Shown: positions 7,236-13,894 of the stretch, piece by piece
How positions within the stretch are numbered: position 1 is the first letter of the stretch
Layout: each line of letters starts with the position of its first letter
From: Butyrivibrio sp.
GTDB taxonomy: Bacteria; Bacillota_A; Clostridia; Lachnospirales; Lachnospiraceae
DNA length: 15,770 nt
Assembly (NCBI GenBank): GCA_017996845.1
Contig: JAGOGF010000050.1
Coordinates: forward strand, 1-15,770
Direction: 5' to 3'
The notes under the pieces: model-generated
What the model was told of the DNA's origin: nothing
Databases searched by the model: none
Seen by the model: only the letters and a program-made list of their open reading frames with translations
Made by a program: the position numbers and the translations under genes

Positions 7236-7241
7236 ATTATA
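7236..7241 (-). promoter_or_regulatory. Possible internal promoter for the permease genes
   Basis: TGATATAAT on the minus strand is a perfect -10 with the extended TG motif. The predicted start near 7229 lies between the intercistronic hairpin and the leader ORF. The -35 region (7259-7264, CCGATG) is poor. It would give permease and amylase expression partly independent of the binding-protein promoter. Confidence 0.4.
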
Positions 7242-7298
7242 TCAAAGATCAAATGCCCCATCGGCAGACACCACATATTTATTATTTTTTCAGAGAAA

Positions 7299-7331
7299 CA
7301 CGGTCGGGACTTTTTTGCCATCCCGGCCGTG
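7299..7331 (-). terminator. Intercistronic hairpin after the binding-protein gene
   Basis: CACGGTCGGGA (7299-7309) and TCCCGGCCGTG (7321-7331) pair as an 11-bp stem with one mismatch around an 11-base loop. It lies 57 bases after the binding-protein stop. The following minus-strand bases are TTTCTCTG, a weak T tract, so this looks like a partial terminator or mRNA-stabilising stem. Such elements are common after malE-type genes, where the binding protein is needed in excess over the permeases. Confidence 0.6.
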
Positions 7332-7388
7332 TCAGACAGTCAGCATTTCTGCAGTCCTGCCATCAGTTTTGAGTATATCTGTTCCAGA

Positions 7389-8693
7389 TCACTGTGCGGC
7401 AGATGTGTTCATAGCGGTATTCATTGCATCTGTCTTATCAGCAGCATTGTCATGCGTTATATCACCTGCAACAAGTGCTTCACCCATGCTCTGTGCCGGT
7501 GTCCAGTAATTAGCCATTTCAGGCAGAATGGGCTGTACGATGGATGCCAAATTCATGGTATCTCCCTGCGCTTTTGCAAGCGCATCTGTGGAAACGTCAA
7601 TATCCTTATTGGTAGGAAGAATATTTCTCATCTTATAATGTGCTTCCTGCGCATCCTTACCGCCAAGATATGCTGCAAGTGCTACTGCAACCTGCGGATT
7701 CTTACTGTTTGGATTCACACCGATTGCCTTGGATCCGCCAAAAGCCTTCATCTGCAGATCTTTTCCATCAATTGTGATCGTAGGAGGTGCAATAATTCCC
7801 ATATTATCGCCAAGTGCCTTTTTCACATTCTCATAATCCCATGATCCGGAAAACATTGCTGAGATGCTGCCATCGCCAAGTCCTGCAAGACCAGCTCCAT
7901 CTGCATCATTTACAAAGTTTTTGTTCGCTGCAAGATCTACCAGATAATTGGTAACTGCCGTAGCCTTATCTCCCTTGAAATCAATTCCAGATGCAGTATC
8001 TGTTCCGTCAGCTCCAAATAATGTGCAGCCATTTGCAGCATAGAAGGATGCAATATACCAGGAATTGGAAAGCGGAAATGCTACTTTTCCTTTTGCAAGC
8101 ATTTTATCAAGATTTTTTACATCATCTTCGGTAAATTTGCTCTTATCATAATACATGAACCAGGTATTGCCTGTAAACGGCACCCCATATACACCGCCAT
8201 TATAAGTAACAGTAGATACGGTCGTTTCAGAATTCTCAGCCTTGATCTGATCAACTGTAGAACCTCCCAGCTCAGCAATTCCGTTTGCCGCCACCAGATC
8301 TGGAATCTGATCGTTTGCATACATATAAACGTCTGCAGCTGCTGTCGGATCCGTCCCTACGTTTGTCTTTGCATCGCCTTCCGCACATACCCCGTAATTA
8401 AATGTCAGTGTCCAGTTCGGATGCTGTGCTGCAAAAGCTTCACATTCAGTCTTCAGCCAGTTGCCATTATCATCTGACTGATCTTCCTGCGGTCCCCAAA
8501 CCGTCAAAGACGCTGTCAGAGGAGCTTCCTCACTCGATGCTGCTGTCGCGGAACCTGCGGCAGAGGTTTCTGCTGTCGCTGCTGCACTGCCCGCCGTAAC
8601 AGCTGCCCCGGTTTCCTGATTTGAACTGCCACATCCTACCATACCTGCTGTCATGAACATGGTAAGGAGTACTGCCAATGTTTTCTTTTTCAT
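7389..8693 (-). CDS. Maltodextrin-type ABC transporter solute-binding lipoprotein (MalE-like)
   Basis: This 434-residue protein starts with a lipoprotein signal (MKKKTLAVLLTMFMTAGMVGC, Cys21). A low-complexity Ala/Ser/Thr/Glu linker follows (about 22-58), then a family-1 solute-binding fold beginning LTVWGPQED. Recognisable features are DVYMYANDQIPDLV, GVYGVPFTGNTWFMYYDKSKF, the aromatic FSGSWDYENV segment and a C-terminal region typical of maltose/maltodextrin-binding proteins. It should capture oligosaccharides released outside the cell and hand them to the two permeases. The ATG has a GGGAG site about 7 bases upstream. It is the first gene of the operon, facing the LacI regulator gene across a 332-base control region with several operator-like repeats. 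Ligand specificity is inferred from the adjacent amylase. Confidence 0.92.
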   Translation of the reverse strand: MKKKTLAVLLTMFMTAGMVGCGSSNQETGAAVTAGSAAATAETSAAGSATAASSEEAPLTASLTVWGPQEDQSDDNGNWLKTECEAFAAQHPNWTLTFNYGVCAEGDAKTNVGTDPTAAADVYMYANDQIPDLVAANGIAELGGSTVDQIKAENSETTVSTVTYNGGVYGVPFTGNTWFMYYDKSKFTEDDVKNLDKMLAKGKVAFPLSNSWYIASFYAANGCTLFGADGTDTASGIDFKGDKATAVTNYLVDLAANKNFVNDADGAGLAGLGDGSISAMFSGSWDYENVKKALGDNMGIIAPPTITIDGKDLQMKAFGGSKAIGVNPNSKNPQVAVALAAYLGGKDAQEAHYKMRNILPTNKDIDVSTDALAKAQGDTMNLASIVQPILPEMANYWTPAQSMGEALVAGDITHDNAADKTDAMNTAMNTSAAQ

Positions 8694-8728
8694 TTTTTAT
8701 TCTCCCTTTCTTTTGTTCCTGCTTTTCT

Positions 8729-8740
8729 GGAAACGTTTCC
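8729..8740. promoter_or_regulatory. Perfect LacI-type operator palindrome in the binding-protein leader
   Basis: GGAAACGTTTCC is a perfect 12-bp palindrome with a central CG, the typical operator form for LacI/GalR-family proteins, and resembles a CcpA cre site (flanked TGGAAACGTTTCCG). It lies 36 bases before the binding-protein ATG, downstream of the predicted promoter, where bound protein would act as a roadblock. Either the local LacI regulator or CcpA could bind. Confidence 0.68.
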
Positions 8741-8759
8741 GATCTACCGGTTAAAAAAT

Positions 8760-8798
8760 GTTTCGCTATTTTCTTTGCGAAACTTTCGGAAACTTTCG
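8760..8798. promoter_or_regulatory. Tandem 10-bp repeats and inverted repeat, probable operators
   Basis: GAAACTTTCG occurs twice in direct tandem (8779-8788, 8789-8798), one helical turn apart. On the minus strand each unit reads as CGAAAGTTTC. Overlapping this, GTTTCGC (8760-8766) and GCGAAAC (8777-8783) form a 7-bp inverted repeat with a 10-base spacer. All lie just downstream of the predicted start of the binding-protein transcript, suited to repression by the divergent LacI-family protein. Confidence 0.55.
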
Positions 8799-8811
8799 TA
8801 TCACTATTATT

Positions 8812-8841
8812 GTTTTAGCATATCATTGTTACTTTTGTCAA
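8812..8841 (-). promoter_or_regulatory. Promoter of the maltodextrin operon
   Basis: On the minus strand a consensus TTGACA (8841-8836) is followed after 18 bases by TAAAAC (8817-8812), which carries an upstream TG (extended -10). The predicted start is near 8805, giving a leader of about 110 bases that contains the operator-like repeats. Confidence 0.6.
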
Positions 8842-8920
8842 TAATTCCACTCTTTTTATTATTGTTTCGTCATTATGCACAAATATTAACCATTCTTTTT
8901 GTACCGCGTTTCACAAAGTT

Positions 8921-8971
8921 TTCGTGTTTTTTCGTGTTTCTATTGTTTTTCTTACAAAACTTATCTATAAT
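8921..8971 (+). promoter_or_regulatory. Promoter of the LacI-family regulator gene with tandem repeat upstream
   Basis: TTGTTT (8943-8948), a 17-base spacer and a perfect TATAAT (8966-8971) make a convincing promoter, with a start near 8978 and a leader of about 48 bases. Directly upstream is a second tandem 10-bp repeat, TTCGTGTTTT/TTCGTGTTTC (8921-8940). A 7-bp inverted repeat (TCAGATA 8984-8990, TATCTGA 9007-9013) just before the AAAGGGAG ribosome binding site may form a leader hairpin. Confidence 0.7.
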
Positions 8972-9025
8972 GATTCTGAATTATCAGATATAGCTTTATC
9001 AGCCGTTATCTGAAAGGGAGCACAA

Positions 9026-10117
9026 ATGGCAACAATCAAAGATATCGCAGATAAACTCGGGATTTCTGTCAGTACTGTTTCAAAAGGCTTAAATGGCGCA
9101 AAGGATATCAGTGAATCTCTTCGTCAGACAGTTTTGGAAACAGCAGTCGAACTGGGATACACGAACCGTAAACTAAAAAAAGCTGAGAACAGACAATTAT
9201 GCATATTCATTGAGAACATGGACTATGAATCCACCAATCAGTTCGGATATGATATTATTCTGGGTTTTAAGCAAGCCGCTTTCCGTGAGAACTGGGATTT
9301 ATCCGTCCAGCCTGTCAGTCATGAATTCCAGCAAAAGGAAAAATATGATACCTATATGTTGAAGAATGGCTACAGTGGCTCATTTATGCTGGGTTTTTCT
9401 CTTGAAGATCCCTGGATGAGTCAAATTCAGGAAACCAATGTGCCGACAGTCATGCTCGACAATTTCATCCGCATCAATCCAAGCGTCGGATATGTCGGAA
9501 CGGACAGTGAAGAAGGCATTAATATAGCAATTGAATATCTGATGTCATTGGGACACGAAAAAATTGCTTTTCTGGATGGCTCACGTAATTCCATGGTATC
9601 TGATCAACGTATGCTGGCCTATCTGGACAGCATGACTGCACACCACCTGCCTGTTGATCCCAATCTTGCCGTATATGGGTACTTTGTTGCTGACTCAGCC
9701 AAATATCATGTTCCTGCTTTTCTTGATCTTGGCGCAACCGCTATTCTTTGTGGAAATGATCTGATTGCATCCGGTGTGATCAGTGAATGTACTGCACACG
9801 GATATCTGGTTCCGCAGGACATCAGTGTGGTAGGATTTGATGATATTCCGCTTGCGGCGCACCTTGATCCGCCGCTTACAACCGTTAGACAGGATCGGCT
9901 TGAGCTCGGCAAATGCGGTTACTATATTCTGCATGCCATGGTTGAACATATCGCCCTCAGTAAAAACCTGCTGCGTCCGTCACTGGTCATCCGCTCTTCT
10001 GCTGCAATTGCCAGACCACGCTTCGCTACCAAATATGTAACGGAAAAAGATTCTGTTATCAATATCAATCCGCAGCTCTTTGAGCAGCATCTGAAACGTT
10101 TTCAGATCGATCATTAA
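9026..10117 (+). CDS. LacI/GalR-family transcriptional regulator of the maltodextrin locus
   Basis: This 363-residue protein opens with the LacI helix-turn-helix (TIKDIADKLGISVSTVSKGL, 3-22) and a DNA-binding domain ending LGY at 43-45. A periplasmic-binding-protein-like effector domain follows from about residue 58 (LCIFIENM) to about 340, including the conserved block DISVVGFDDIPLAAHLDPPL then TTVRQD. The hinge after Tyr45 is unusual: the common P-N-x-x-A-R-x-L motif is missing and the linker is about four residues shorter than normal. The ATG follows AAAGGGAG. It is transcribed divergently from the binding-protein operon and so most likely represses it in the absence of maltodextrin; the effector is not known from sequence. 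No clear terminator separates it from the downstream tRNA. Confidence 0.92.
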   Translation: MATIKDIADKLGISVSTVSKGLNGAKDISESLRQTVLETAVELGYTNRKLKKAENRQLCIFIENMDYESTNQFGYDIILGFKQAAFRENWDLSVQPVSHEFQQKEKYDTYMLKNGYSGSFMLGFSLEDPWMSQIQETNVPTVMLDNFIRINPSVGYVGTDSEEGINIAIEYLMSLGHEKIAFLDGSRNSMVSDQRMLAYLDSMTAHHLPVDPNLAVYGYFVADSAKYHVPAFLDLGATAILCGNDLIASGVISECTAHGYLVPQDISVVGFDDIPLAAHLDPPLTTVRQDRLELGKCGYYILHAMVEHIALSKNLLRPSLVIRSSAAIARPRFATKYVTEKDSVININPQLFEQHLKRFQIDH

Positions 10118-10165
10118 CCAGAATTCTGTTTTCAAAAAAGAAATGGTAAAAAGATGAAAAAAGCC

Positions 10166-10195
10166 TTGCGCATTCTTTTTTATATATGATATAAT
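10166..10195 (+). promoter_or_regulatory. Promoter of the tRNA-Trp gene
   Basis: TTGCGC (10166-10171), an 18-base AT-rich spacer and a perfect TATAAT (10190-10195) precede the tRNA. The predicted start near 10202 leaves about 13 bases of 5' precursor before the mature end at 10215. Confidence 0.65.
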
Positions 10196-10214
10196 ACACT
10201 TCGTTGACGCACTT

Positions 10215-10286
10215 AGGGGAGTCATACAATGGTTAGTATTGCGGTCTCCAAAACCGTTCATCAGCGTTCGAATCGCTGTTCCCCTG
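10215..10286 (+). tRNA. tRNA-Trp (anticodon CCA)
   Basis: The 72-base sequence folds as a full cloverleaf. Acceptor stem 10215-10221 pairs with 10279-10285, with discriminator G10286 (a tRNA-Trp determinant). The D arm ATAC/GTAT (10224-10239) holds loop AATGGTTA. The anticodon stem is 10241-10245/10253-10257 with loop CTCCAAA, anticodon CCA at 10248-10250. The variable loop has 4 bases, and the T arm CAGCG/CGCTG encloses the canonical TTCGAAT loop. The 3' CCA is not encoded (TAA follows), so it must be added enzymatically. It is a single tRNA with its own promoter and terminator rather than part of a tRNA cluster. Confidence 0.93.
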
Positions 10287-10303
10287 TAAATGTTTTATTC
10301 TGT

Positions 10304-10353
10304 AAAAGAACTTGTGAATGACCGTTTCAGTCATAATACAGGTTCTTTTCTTT
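10304..10353 (+). terminator. Terminator of the tRNA-Trp gene
   Basis: AAAAGAACTTGT (10304-10315) pairs with ACAGGTTCTTTT (10338-10349), 12 bp with one G·T, enclosing a small inner TGAC/GTCA stem. The T-rich arm TTCTTTTCTTT completes it, 17 bases after the tRNA. Confidence 0.8.
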
Positions 10354-10388
10354 ATAACCTGATACATTCCAGATAACCTGATACATTC
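10354..10388. repeat. Tandem direct repeat of 16 bp
   Basis: ATAACCTGATACATTC occurs twice identically (10354-10369 and 10373-10388) with a 19-base period, immediately after the tRNA terminator. The function is unknown; it may be a local slippage duplication. The rest of the non-coding stretch up to the next gene start at 10490 is AT-rich and shows no convincing promoter. Confidence 0.8.
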
Positions 10389-10489
10389 TCCAACTGACTA
10401 TCACAAATCTTTTTTTCAATTTATATTCTGGAAACATTACCAATTATGCATTTTTGTATTGTTATGTTAACTTATCAGGAAGGAGCCTT

Positions 10490-11065
10490 ATGTACATCAA
10501 AAAACTTGAACTTGCGGAAATACAGCTCATTTATGAGAAATATATGAAAAAAGATTTTCCGGCAAGTGAACTTCGTCCTTTTGCTCAAACACAGCGCTTA
10601 TATCTGGAAGGTCACTACGAAGGTTATGGTATGTATGACGACCAGGATCTTTTCGTAGCCTATGCCTTGTACATCAAACCACCCAGGCATGAAATTCATG
10701 CTGTTCTTCTTGATTATCTTGCAGTCGTTTCTTCTGCGCGTGGTACCGGATCCGGAAGTATATTCCTGCAGCAGATGCAGCAAATGTTCCATGATACAGA
10801 TGTTATTCTCTTAGAAGTTGAAAATCCTGATTATGCACTGACAAGGGAAGATCTCTATATGCGCAAAAAACGGATACGTTTTTATATGAAAAATGAACTC
10901 AGCACCACCGGAATACAAACTCGTGTATACGATATGGAATATAAGATTCTTGCCATGCCACTTAGGCATGAACCCTCAGATCATGAAGTGATTCAGGCTA
11001 TGTCGGGGATCTATCATAAACTCTTTGATCCTGCCGTATTCGAACTGCGCAGAGAAAGAGCATAA
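10490..11065 (+). CDS. GNAT-family N-acetyltransferase
   Basis: The product is 191 residues from the ATG at 10490, which has a strong AGGAG site 5 bases upstream; the longer upstream frame has none. The acetyl-CoA-binding signature is visible as LLDYLAVVSSARGTGSGSIF (residues 73-92), with R84-G-T-G87-S-G89 matching Q/R-x-x-G-x-G/A. The strand LLEVENPD (107-114) and RIRFYMKNE (128-136) fit GNAT motif B. The N-terminus (IKKLELAEIQLIYEKYMKKDF) is typical of a group of clostridial GNATs. The acyl acceptor cannot be told; small molecule or protein are both possible. It is a single gene between the tRNA and a convergent dehydrogenase gene. Confidence 0.8.
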   Translation: MYIKKLELAEIQLIYEKYMKKDFPASELRPFAQTQRLYLEGHYEGYGMYDDQDLFVAYALYIKPPRHEIHAVLLDYLAVVSSARGTGSGSIFLQQMQQMFHDTDVILLEVENPDYALTREDLYMRKKRIRFYMKNELSTTGIQTRVYDMEYKILAMPLRHEPSDHEVIQAMSGIYHKLFDPAVFELRRERA

Positions 11066-11116
11066 AAACAGCACTGCATGTGACCTGCTCTATATACCGT
11101 TCACTGCAGTGCCATT
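11066..11116. terminator. Bidirectional terminator between acetyltransferase and dehydrogenase genes
   Basis: GCACTGCA (11071-11078) and TGCAGTGC (11105-11112) form a perfect outer stem that extends through GTGA/TCAC with a one-base bulge. T runs follow on both strands (TTTTT on the minus strand, TTTT on the plus strand), so it can end the two convergent transcripts. Confidence 0.75.
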
Positions 11117-11148
11117 TTCATATCTGTATGGTTCATCTGATACAATTA

Positions 11149-12324
11149 TTACATTGCCATCTGAAATATTTTTAAAACATCTTCTGCACCAAGTGGACAG
11201 ATTCTGGATAATTTCACCGTATCATTCATGGTCGCATCCATTGCAAGTGCCTGCAGCTCACCTGCAGAAGGTGAAAGCTGTAACTGAGAAAGCGATACCG
11301 GCATACCGATTGATCTGAAAAAGTCTGTTGTTTTCCGGATTCCTTCTGCTGCTGCCTTAAGCTGATCTTCTTCCTCCACCTGCCATACCTGATGTGCATA
11401 TCTTGCAAATCTGCCAACTGCATCCTGATACAGATATGCAGCCCAGGACCCCCAAACTGCGGAGAGTGATGCGCCGTGCGTTACATCATATTTTGCACTG
11501 AGTGCATGCCCAAGTTTATGAACAGAAAAATCTTTCCCTCTGCCGCATTCCGTCAGATTATTGTGAGACAGACTGCCCGCCCACATAATTTCTGCCATCG
11601 CATCATAATTCTTTCTATCCTTCATCACAATGCTTCCGTTTCTGATCACGGTTCTGAGAAGCCCTTCTGCAATTTCGTCTGTCAGTTCACAACATATCCC
11701 CGGAATAAAATATCTCTCCAATGTATGCATCATGATATCTGTAATCCCTGCTGCCAATTGATTATCTGGAAGTGTGAATGAAAGTTCCGGATCCATGATT
11801 GCAAATCTGCACCTGTTAAAAGGGGTATTGATTCCGCTTTTTTTACCAGTTTCTTCATTGGTCAGGACGGCAGAATCGCTCATTTCACTTCCGGCTGCAG
11901 GAATTGTCAGTACTGCGCCTACCGGAAGAGATTTTTCAAGCGGTATCTTTTTGATCCAAATATCCCAAAGTGCATGATCCGGATTCGCCGTGCCATGTGC
12001 AATCGCCTTCGCCGTATCAATCGTACTGCCTCCTCCGACAGCAATGATCATATCCACATGCTCTGCAATTGCCTTTTTGATCCCTGCATTTGCATGTGCA
12101 AGTGTCGGATTTGGCTTTGCTCCGCCGTATTCTATATAGGTAATTCCTGCTTTTGAGAGGGAATTTTCAACTTTTGCAAGCAATCCGCTTTTGATCACAC
12201 TCCCGCCTCCATATACGAGCATGATCCTGCGTGCCCCAAACTTTCTGGCTGTTTCACCTGTCTGATCTTCCACACCTCTTCCGAATACAATTTCTGTCGG
12301 AGCAAAAAATTCAAAATTATTCAT
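11149..12324 (-). CDS. Iron-type NAD(P)H-dependent alcohol dehydrogenase (YqhD/BDH group)
   Basis: The product is 391 residues from the ATG at 12324, which has a GAGG site 6 bases upstream; the frame extends to a TTG at 12354 with no site. The N-terminus MNNFEFFAPTEIVFGRG is typical of this family. The nucleotide-binding GGGSTIDTAKAIA lies at 97-109 and TIPAAGSEMSD at 140-150. The four metal ligands D196, H200, H269 and H283 keep the spacing of E. coli YqhD (each offset by two). Such enzymes reduce aldehydes such as butyraldehyde to alcohols, usually with NADPH, and work in fermentation or aldehyde detoxification. It follows radA by 78 bases with no good terminator between, so co-transcription is possible. 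Substrate not determinable. Confidence 0.92.
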   Translation of the reverse strand: MNNFEFFAPTEIVFGRGVEDQTGETARKFGARRIMLVYGGGSVIKSGLLAKVENSLSKAGITYIEYGGAKPNPTLAHANAGIKKAIAEHVDMIIAVGGGSTIDTAKAIAHGTANPDHALWDIWIKKIPLEKSLPVGAVLTIPAAGSEMSDSAVLTNEETGKKSGINTPFNRCRFAIMDPELSFTLPDNQLAAGITDIMMHTLERYFIPGICCELTDEIAEGLLRTVIRNGSIVMKDRKNYDAMAEIMWAGSLSHNNLTECGRGKDFSVHKLGHALSAKYDVTHGASLSAVWGSWAAYLYQDAVGRFARYAHQVWQVEEEDQLKAAAEGIRKTTDFFRSIGMPVSLSQLQLSPSAGELQALAMDATMNDTVKLSRICPLGAEDVLKIFQMAM

Positions 12325-12402
12325 AGGTAACCTCATTCTGCGGTTTTCCGCCAAAGTTCACAAGCTATTCTTTTCAGCAACTGTAGGGATTTCTCCGCAT
12401 AG

Positions 12403-13776
12403 TTACATGATTTGCATTGCATCCTGCACTGAATGAACTCCGATTATCTTCATTCCTTCCATCCTTTTGAGTCTGTTTTCATATGCCTTAGGAATGATAC
12501 AGGTCGTAAACCCAAGTTTTAAAGCCTCCGCAACACGGTTTTCAATCATGCTCACGGATCTCACTTCTCCGCTTAATCCCACTTCTCCAAATGCCACTAC
12601 ATGCGGATCAATCGGACAATTTTTAAAACTTGATATAATTGCAAGACAGATGCCAAGATCGAGTGCCGGTTCTGCAAGTCTCATTCCGCCTGCCAGATTA
12701 ACATAGGCATCACAGTCCGAAAGCTGCAATCCGACTCTTTTTTCCAAAACAGCCATCAGAAGATTCACTCTGTTAAAATCCGCACCGTTCGCCTGTCTTC
12801 TGGGAAATCCAAAATTGCTGCGGCATACCAGTGCCTGAATTTCAAGCAGAATCGGTCTTGTTCCTTCCACGGAACAGGTTACAACCGAACCACTTGCATC
12901 AACCGGCCGTCCATCCAGCATAAATTCAGACGGATTTTTCACCTCTGTAAGTCCTTCCTGCTGCATCTCAAAAACACCGATTTCATTGGTTGAGCCAAAA
13001 CGATTTTTGACTCCCCGCAGAATTCTGTATGATGCATGCCTGTCTCCTTCAAAATATAGAACTGTATCCACCATATGTTCCAATACTCTTGGTCCCGCAA
13101 CTGTTCCTTCTTTTGTAACATGTCCGACAATGAATATTGATATATTCATACTTTTGGCGATGTGAAGCAATACCGATGTGGATTCCCGAACCTGGGAGAC
13201 GCTTCCCGGTGCGGAGGAAACTGCTTCACTGTACATTGTCTGAATGGAATCAATGATGACAATTTCCGGAGCGGTATGCCTGATCACCTCTTCAATCGTA
13301 TCCAGATTGGTTTCACACAAAAATCTCAGGTCCTGACTGAAACTGCCGATTCGATTTGCTCTGATCTTGATCTGTCGAAGAGATTCTTCTCCTGAAATAT
13401 AAAGCATTTTTCTGCCGTCAGCCGACATGTTTCTGGCAACCTGTAACAGAAGAGTCGACTTTCCGATTCCGGGATCCCCTCCTACAAGCGTGAGCGAACC
13501 TCTTACCAGACCACCCCCGAGAACACGGTTCAGTTCTTCCATATGTGTATCCGCACGTTCCTCTTCTTCCATCAAAATATCAGAAAGGCTTTGTGGTTCC
13601 ACGCGTTCTGTACGGCTCTGCGCAGAGGCACCACTCCTGCCTGTTTTTGATTCCGGTCTGACTGTTTCTTCTACCATCGTATTCCATTCTTTGCAGGCCG
13701 GACATTGTCCCATCCATTTGGAAGATTCATTCCCGCAGTTCTGGCAGAAAAAAACTGTTTTTATCTTTGCAGCCAT
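12403..13776 (-). CDS. radA: DNA repair protein RadA (Sms)
   Basis: This 457-residue protein has the full RadA layout. The N-terminal four-Cys zinc finger is at C11, C14, C25 and C28 (CQNCG…CPACK). The RecA-like ATPase has Walker A GGDPGIGKST (99-108), GEES (129-132) and Walker B IVIID (172-176). The RadA-specific KNRFGS motif is at 257-262, followed by a Lon-protease-like C-terminal domain (from about 285). RadA is a hexameric branch-migration helicase in recombination and repair of stalled or broken forks; it has no real Lon protease activity. The start is supported by GGAGAAG upstream. It follows the clpC and 136-residue genes, but a strong hairpin (13835-13861) lies between, so it may rely on read-through or a weak promoter of its own. 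Confidence 0.97.
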   Translation of the reverse strand: MAAKIKTVFFCQNCGNESSKWMGQCPACKEWNTMVEETVRPESKTGRSGASAQSRTERVEPQSLSDILMEEEERADTHMEELNRVLGGGLVRGSLTLVGGDPGIGKSTLLLQVARNMSADGRKMLYISGEESLRQIKIRANRIGSFSQDLRFLCETNLDTIEEVIRHTAPEIVIIDSIQTMYSEAVSSAPGSVSQVRESTSVLLHIAKSMNISIFIVGHVTKEGTVAGPRVLEHMVDTVLYFEGDRHASYRILRGVKNRFGSTNEIGVFEMQQEGLTEVKNPSEFMLDGRPVDASGSVVTCSVEGTRPILLEIQALVCRSNFGFPRRQANGADFNRVNLLMAVLEKRVGLQLSDCDAYVNLAGGMRLAEPALDLGICLAIISSFKNCPIDPHVVAFGEVGLSGEVRSVSMIENRVAEALKLGFTTCIIPKAYENRLKRMEGMKIIGVHSVQDAMQIM

Positions 13777-13830
13777 CTGAACTTCTCCAATCTTTCATCC
13801 ATCCCTTGTCTGTTTCATTTCTGATAAAGG

Positions 13831-13861
13831 ATAAGAAAGCGCGTCCGGTGGACGCGCTTTC
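13831..13861 (-). terminator. Terminator after the 136-residue protein gene
   Basis: A perfect 12-bp GC-rich stem, GAAAGCGCGTCC/GGACGCGCTTTC (13835-13846, 13850-13861), has a 3-base loop. The minus-strand side continues TTTCTTAT, so it acts on transcripts coming from clpC, 33 bases after the stop codon. The T tract is short, so read-through into radA is possible. Confidence 0.75.
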
Positions 13862-13894
13862 AATGATGCCATAACAGCATCTCATTTCATTATT

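Noticed and set aside
10089..10107. Hairpin ATCTGAAA-CGT-TTTCAGAT at the end of the LacI-family gene as terminator or cre site
   Set aside because: It is inside the coding sequence, has no T tract after it, and its spacing around CG does not fit a cre consensus. Probably chance.
10119..10128. CAGAATTCTG palindrome after the LacI-family gene
   Set aside because: A 10-bp palindrome with no loop cannot form a terminator stem and such sequences are expected by chance.
12340..12351. GCGG-TTTT-CCGC hairpin ahead of the dehydrogenase gene as terminator or riboswitch
   Set aside because: Only a 4-bp stem with no T run on the coding strand; nothing larger folds around it.
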